Shown here piece by piece: positions 61,185 through 64,000 of a stretch of 64,000 bases of DNA. The notes under the pieces are model-generated. The model saw only the letters and a program-made list of their open reading frames with translations, was not told the DNA's origin and did no database searches. Made by a program: the position numbers and the translations under genes. Position 1 is the first letter of the stretch, and every line of letters begins with the position of its first letter. Origin of the DNA: Isoetes taiwanensis (lineage: Eukaryota > Streptophyta > Lycopodiopsida > Isoetales > Isoetaceae); contig JAJEKV010000003.1 in the NCBI GenBank assembly GCA_021234155.1, positions 33,895,166-33,959,165 on the forward strand, given 5' to 3'.

Positions 61185-61586
61185 ATGGATCAACAAACCA
61201 GAAACAAGAAACGGGCACAAACAAGTGAGGTAAGCCAACATACTGCCAATATACCAACAATCATTCAAGACAATAACAACTCCTTTGCGCAGGTCTGGAA
61301 AGTTTTTTTTGACGAAATCAAGAAAGAAGAAGTCGCCAAAAAAAAGAAATCATCCACGTCAAAATCAACAACATTGACCCTGACGAGTTCAACGATGAGA
61401 TACATGAACCTATGTGGAGTAGAACCACGAGATTACGTTCATGGATGGCAAACACAAGAGGAACTAGACGAATTTAGAAATAAGGCAAAAGATGAAAAAC
61501 TCAAGTTCGAGAACAACACAAAGAACCCCTGGCGAAGGTTTTTGCACTCAAACAACATAACTTCCACATGTGTAATATTGAACTAA
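61185..61586 (+). CDS. Unrecognised basic reading frame downstream of the Helitron helicase
   Basis: ATG at 61185 (MDQQTRNKKRAQTSE). A short intron is possible (donor GAG then GTAAGC near 61229; acceptor TTTGCGCAG near 61293), giving VWKVFFDEIKKEEVAKKKK next; without splicing the frame is open throughout. It is Lys-rich, continues to YVHGWQTQEELDEFRNKAKD and stops at 61586. Further protein-like sequence (SIYLAKRNVDLDYSTLTKSQ, about 61622-61682) follows in another frame. It lies where the helicase gene was interrupted by the LTR element, so it is probably a second gene of the same Helitron. No family recognised. Confidence 0.4.
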   Translation: MDQQTRNKKRAQTSEVSQHTANIPTIIQDNNNSFAQVWKVFFDEIKKEEVAKKKKSSTSKSTTLTLTSSTMRYMNLCGVEPRDYVHGWQTQEELDEFRNKAKDEKLKFENNTKNPWRRFLHSNNITSTCVILN

Positions 61587-62170
61587 CCAAATCTATAACT
61601 TCGTCGTGCGGGTCTACTCAAGCATATACTTAGCCAAAAGAAATGTTGACCTTGACTACTCAACCCTTACCAAGTCACAAAGGCGCCTTTGCTAGCGGCG
61701 ACCGCAACTCAACCACCTCCACATCAATAAATCCATACCAAAAGCGAGCATATTACACTACGGATACAATGTCTCCATTGATGCTCTAACATCTCTGTCC
61801 AAGAAAAAAAGCCGCACGCACCATGATCTGGCCCGATGTCTCTATCGACCACACCCATTCATCGAGCAGTCATCCACTAACGATTGAAAAAGTAACCTAC
61901 ACAATTGATTGACAAAACCACGGCGGTCGAGCTCTTTGGAAATGCAGATTTTTATCCGACCAGCCAATAAAAAAAGTAAATAAACATCATCACTTTCTTA
62001 TTTTTCCTAAACTTTTGACAAGTTTGAGTTTTATATCATGAACCGAAAACAATTTTGACAATCAACAACAAAAACAATAACAATATTTCAATAAACAAGT
62101 GCTATTACAATAAACAATTAAAAACAAGTGCTATTACAATAAACAATTATTAGAAACATCAAATCATTGA
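61587..62170 (+). other. Frame-shifted coding remains, unassigned
   Basis: Protein-like runs in shifting plus-strand frames (for example 61700-61840) with stops between them, then AT-rich sequence with TATTACAATAAACAATTA duplicated near 62100-62147. Nothing assignable. Confidence 0.3.
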
Positions 62171-62641
62171 AACGTTTCTTTCTCGAGAACAGGCAAGCTA
62201 ATAACGATATACTCGATCCGGTGCAAACAAAACAACAAAACCTATATAGGCCAAACTACAAACGTCAAGGCACGATTACGTCGTCATCAAATGAAGCCGA
62301 ACAAAAAGATGTCCCAAGATATTGCCACCTACAAACCCTTCCATGATCATTTCGAGATTCAAGTCCTTCACACAACCAACAACAAACAAAAAGCAAACCA
62401 ATTAGAAAAAGAAATAATCCAACAACGTGAAACCACCACTACAGAGCCAACCCATCCAAAACAAAAAAATATTGGTTTCTCAAAAAGAGAAACAAAATCT
62501 AACACCATAGAAAGAAAAAACACCCATAAACAAACACCTAAACAATATCATTTGCAACCTGCTAAACAATATTATTATTCTATTAAGAAACTGAACCTAA
62601 CTTTCGATAATATTTTGTCCAATACATGCTTTTCTAATTAG
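62171..62641 (+). CDS. GIY-YIG endonuclease domain protein
   Basis: The frame is open from 62171; the first ATG is at 62291, but the domain begins upstream, so an exon boundary (acceptor-like GAACAG ending at 62192) or loss of the start is likely. Residues read LITIYSIRC, then NNKTYIGQTTNVKARLRRHQ, then KKMSQDIATYKPF, HFEIQVLH and KANQLEKEIIQQ. These are the GIY (as TIYSI), YIG, the conserved Arg after it (KARLRRH) and the catalytic-type Glu (QLEKEII) of GIY-YIG nucleases, in order and correctly spaced. The domain is ~90 aa; the C-terminal ~75 aa is basic and low-complexity. GIY-YIG nucleases cut DNA in homing endonucleases, repair enzymes and Penelope-like retroelements. No reverse transcriptase is nearby; the closest mobile gene is the Helitron helicase 4.3 kb upstream on the same strand. 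Confidence 0.7.
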   Translation, partial: NVSFSRTGKLITIYSIRCKQNNKTYIGQTTNVKARLRRHQMKPNKKMSQDIATYKPFHDHFEIQVLHTTNNKQKANQLEKEIIQQRETTTTEPTHPKQKNIGFSKRETKSNTIERKNTHKQTPKQYHLQPAKQYYYSIKKLNLTFDNILSNTCFSN

Positions 62642-62697
62642 AAACTGAATCCAAGCCTAATACTGCCCAAGCCTCGTGTTGCGCCTTTTTGCTAGTT

Positions 62698-62903
62698 TAG
62701 TAAGTTTGCATGTGTGAGAAAAGACCTCATTTCATAAAGACTATTTAGGTTTTTTTGCTAGGCACCATTCCTATAAGTACATAAAGAAACACTACTTATA
62801 TTCTTTTTGCTTTAGCACTTTTTGCTTTAGTATCATTTGGTCATATAGCAAATTTTTGAGTAAGTTTGCATGTGTGAGAAAAGACCTCATTTCATAAAGA
62901 CCA
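62698..62903. repeat. ~160-bp partial tandem repeat incl. right copy of the 21.64-kb repeat
   Basis: AGTAAGTTTGCATGTGTGAG followed by AAAAGACCTCATTTCATAAAGAC occurs at about 62699-62741 and 62861-62903. Between them, 62742-62868, is the sequence shared with 21640-21749 (TTTAGGTTTTTTTGCTAGGC, CATTTGGTCATATAGCAAA). Confidence 0.85.
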
Positions 62904-62942
62904 CGTATCCTTGACAAATTCCCAACATTTGCCCAGCAACGC

Positions 62943-63036
62943 TCGGCACCATTACTTAATGGTTTTATCTTCTTGGGGAACAAACATGCGTTGGTGGGCA
63001 CCATTACTTAATGGTTTTATCTTCTTGGGGAACATG
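62943..63036. repeat. 38-bp direct duplication
   Basis: GGCACCATTACTTAATGGTT followed by TTATCTTCTTGGGGAACA occurs at about 62945-62982 and 62999-63036. Confidence 0.9.
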
Positions 63037-63093
63037 ATGACCGTGCCATACAAAGAGTAAATAAAGATCCAAAGCACTCGAGATTTTAAACTA

Positions 63094-63350
63094 TTGCCCC
63101 TTGAACTAGAAATAGAAAAACGATGTGGCGTCAAAAGCCGCAACTACCAAAGACATCTTAAACACATGCTCACACAACCCGTTTTTATAGAAGAAAGCAG
63201 GAAGTGCTCTGCAACTGCCAACCAGCAGAGTTTCCTGTTGACTCTGACTTTAATGAGTACAAATTTTGGAATGATGATGGCCTCTTCTTACCATACACCT
63301 TTTCCAAGATAGATGTTCCTCGCATCGAAGGACGTTCCATGAAAATATAG
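63094..63350 (+). pseudogene. Unrecognised frame-shifted coding fragment
   Basis: Two overlapping plus frames: ELEIEKRCGVKSRNYQRHLK (from about 63100) and, after a shift near 63190, RRKQEVLCNCQPAEF followed by DFNEYKFWNDDGLFLPYTFS, stop at 63350. The composition is protein-like but no family was recognised. Confidence 0.35.
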
Positions 63351-63420
63351 TTTGCATAAACTGCACTAATGTAGATTAGGTTGTACCCAACATTGGGGCA
63401 ACCATATAAGAAGCTTTTCC

Positions 63421-63989
63421 TTATTGCTCCAATGTCAAATCACTATCCATTTGATCACTCTTAGAACAAGCATTGGTTGATTCGACCTTGCTTGACTCTG
63501 TACCTACCTGTTCAACATGATTTGTATCAATCCCGTTTGAATCAGATGTTGACTCCTCTGACAACAGGTTCTTGACATTCCCATATGCAACCTGTGGTGT
63601 ATAGTAGATTGCATAAACGATCAATTGCATTGTACATAGAAGAAATCCAAGTCCATCAGCAATCTGCATTTTGTCCCACAATCATAACCTAAATGAACCA
63701 TGAAAGTACATCAACAGCAATAAATTAAATGATGTTTACTTACAATGATGAACACATCTCGCCCTAGTATTCCATAAACTGTCCACAAAAATCCGCTAAT
63801 AAAATTAGCCAAGGAGAGAAGAAATGGCATGTATTCCACACTTTTTGTCTCTATAACTAGTCCCTGGAAAAACAAAGACAGAAGACAAGCTTTAAGAACA
63901 TTTTGAAATATGCAATGTAATGATACCATGTGGGGAGAAAGCCACATCCGTGTAATCTGTACTAAAAACTTAGTGCCTGCCTTAACCAT
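63421..63989 (-). CDS. SWEET sugar transporter, 3' exons (gene continues beyond window)
   Basis: Minus strand. Exon 63863-63744 is exactly 120 nt: GLVIETKSVEYMPFLLSLAN, FISGFLWTVYGILGRDVFII. This is the start of the second MtN3/saliva repeat half with TM5-TM6; TKSVEYMPF is the SWEET signature and a 120-nt exon is usual in plant SWEETs. The last exon, 63663-63421, gives IADGLGFLLCTMQLIVYAIYY (TM7) and an acidic, Ser/Thr-rich cytosolic tail ending in LTLEQ. Introns are GT-AG and phase 0. A further upstream exon may end near 63911 (RMWLSPHM, comparable to the MYASPLxVM of other SWEETs), but this is weak. SWEETs are bidirectional sugar uniporters of plasma or vacuolar membrane. No sign of decay in the visible part. 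Confidence 0.9.
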
Positions 63990-64000
63990 ATAGCAAAAAG

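Overview
This is a transposon-dense stretch of a nuclear plant genome. It is eukaryotic because genes are split by short GT-AG introns, and plant because it carries a SWEET sugar transporter, a plant-type alpha/beta hydrolase and a DRG GTPase fragment. The mix of repeats (a transposase with the LDN..NKN / GHTHDDID motifs, a ParB/methyltransferase-like gene, Helitrons, a non-autonomous LTR element) fits a seedless land plant (moss, liverwort, lycophyte or fern). That placement is inference from memory of such families, not shown by the sequence.

Layout. 0-9.6 kb: mostly unrecognised DNA with a complete 550-bp hAT-type MITE (884-1433), a truncated 5' fragment of a DRG gene (about 6.6-7.1 kb) and two SINE-like tRNA heads. 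9.6-10.7 kb: the in-phase 3' exons of an alpha/beta hydrolase, cut off at its 5' side. 10.7-18.6 kb: a divergent two-gene mobile unit. A decayed ParB-like plus DNA-methyltransferase-like gene lies on the minus strand, and a decayed DDE-type (DUF7869-like) transposase lies on the plus strand. Between them are six perfectly regular palindromes (centres 62-66 bp apart), a cluster of GTCATAAATGC repeats and further palindromes of the same core. 18.7-19.7 kb: a duplicated unrecognised reading frame, then a retroposon tail with (ATCT)n. 21.9-23.6 kb: Helitron Rep half (HUH and two-tyrosine motif).

24.4-44.8 kb: a satellite array of about fifty ~430-bp units. Each unit contains a tRNA-like pol III A box and B box, so the array looks like a tandemly amplified SINE-like sequence. 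44.9-47.5 kb: a second, different DDE-type transposase relic. 47.6-51 kb: MITEs with exact target duplications (hAT-like 48175-48665; 9-bp-TSD element 50180-50374) and short tandem repeats. 51.8-54.5 kb: an unrecognised decayed multi-exon gene on the minus strand. 56.1-57.9 kb: the Helitron PIF1-like helicase half, in the same orientation as the Rep half and starting about where the Rep half stops. The two may be one Helitron split by some 32 kb of later insertions. 57.9-61.2 kb: a complete non-autonomous LTR element on the minus strand (350-bp LTRs, PBS, PPT, AGCAT target duplication). 62.2-62.6 kb: a GIY-YIG endonuclease reading frame. 63.4-64 kb: the 3' exons of a SWEET gene running off the window.

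Most transposon genes carry frameshifts or stops and are relics. The hydrolase and SWEET exons keep phase and may be functional if complete. The most unusual item is the ParB/methyltransferase-transposase pair with its regular palindrome array.
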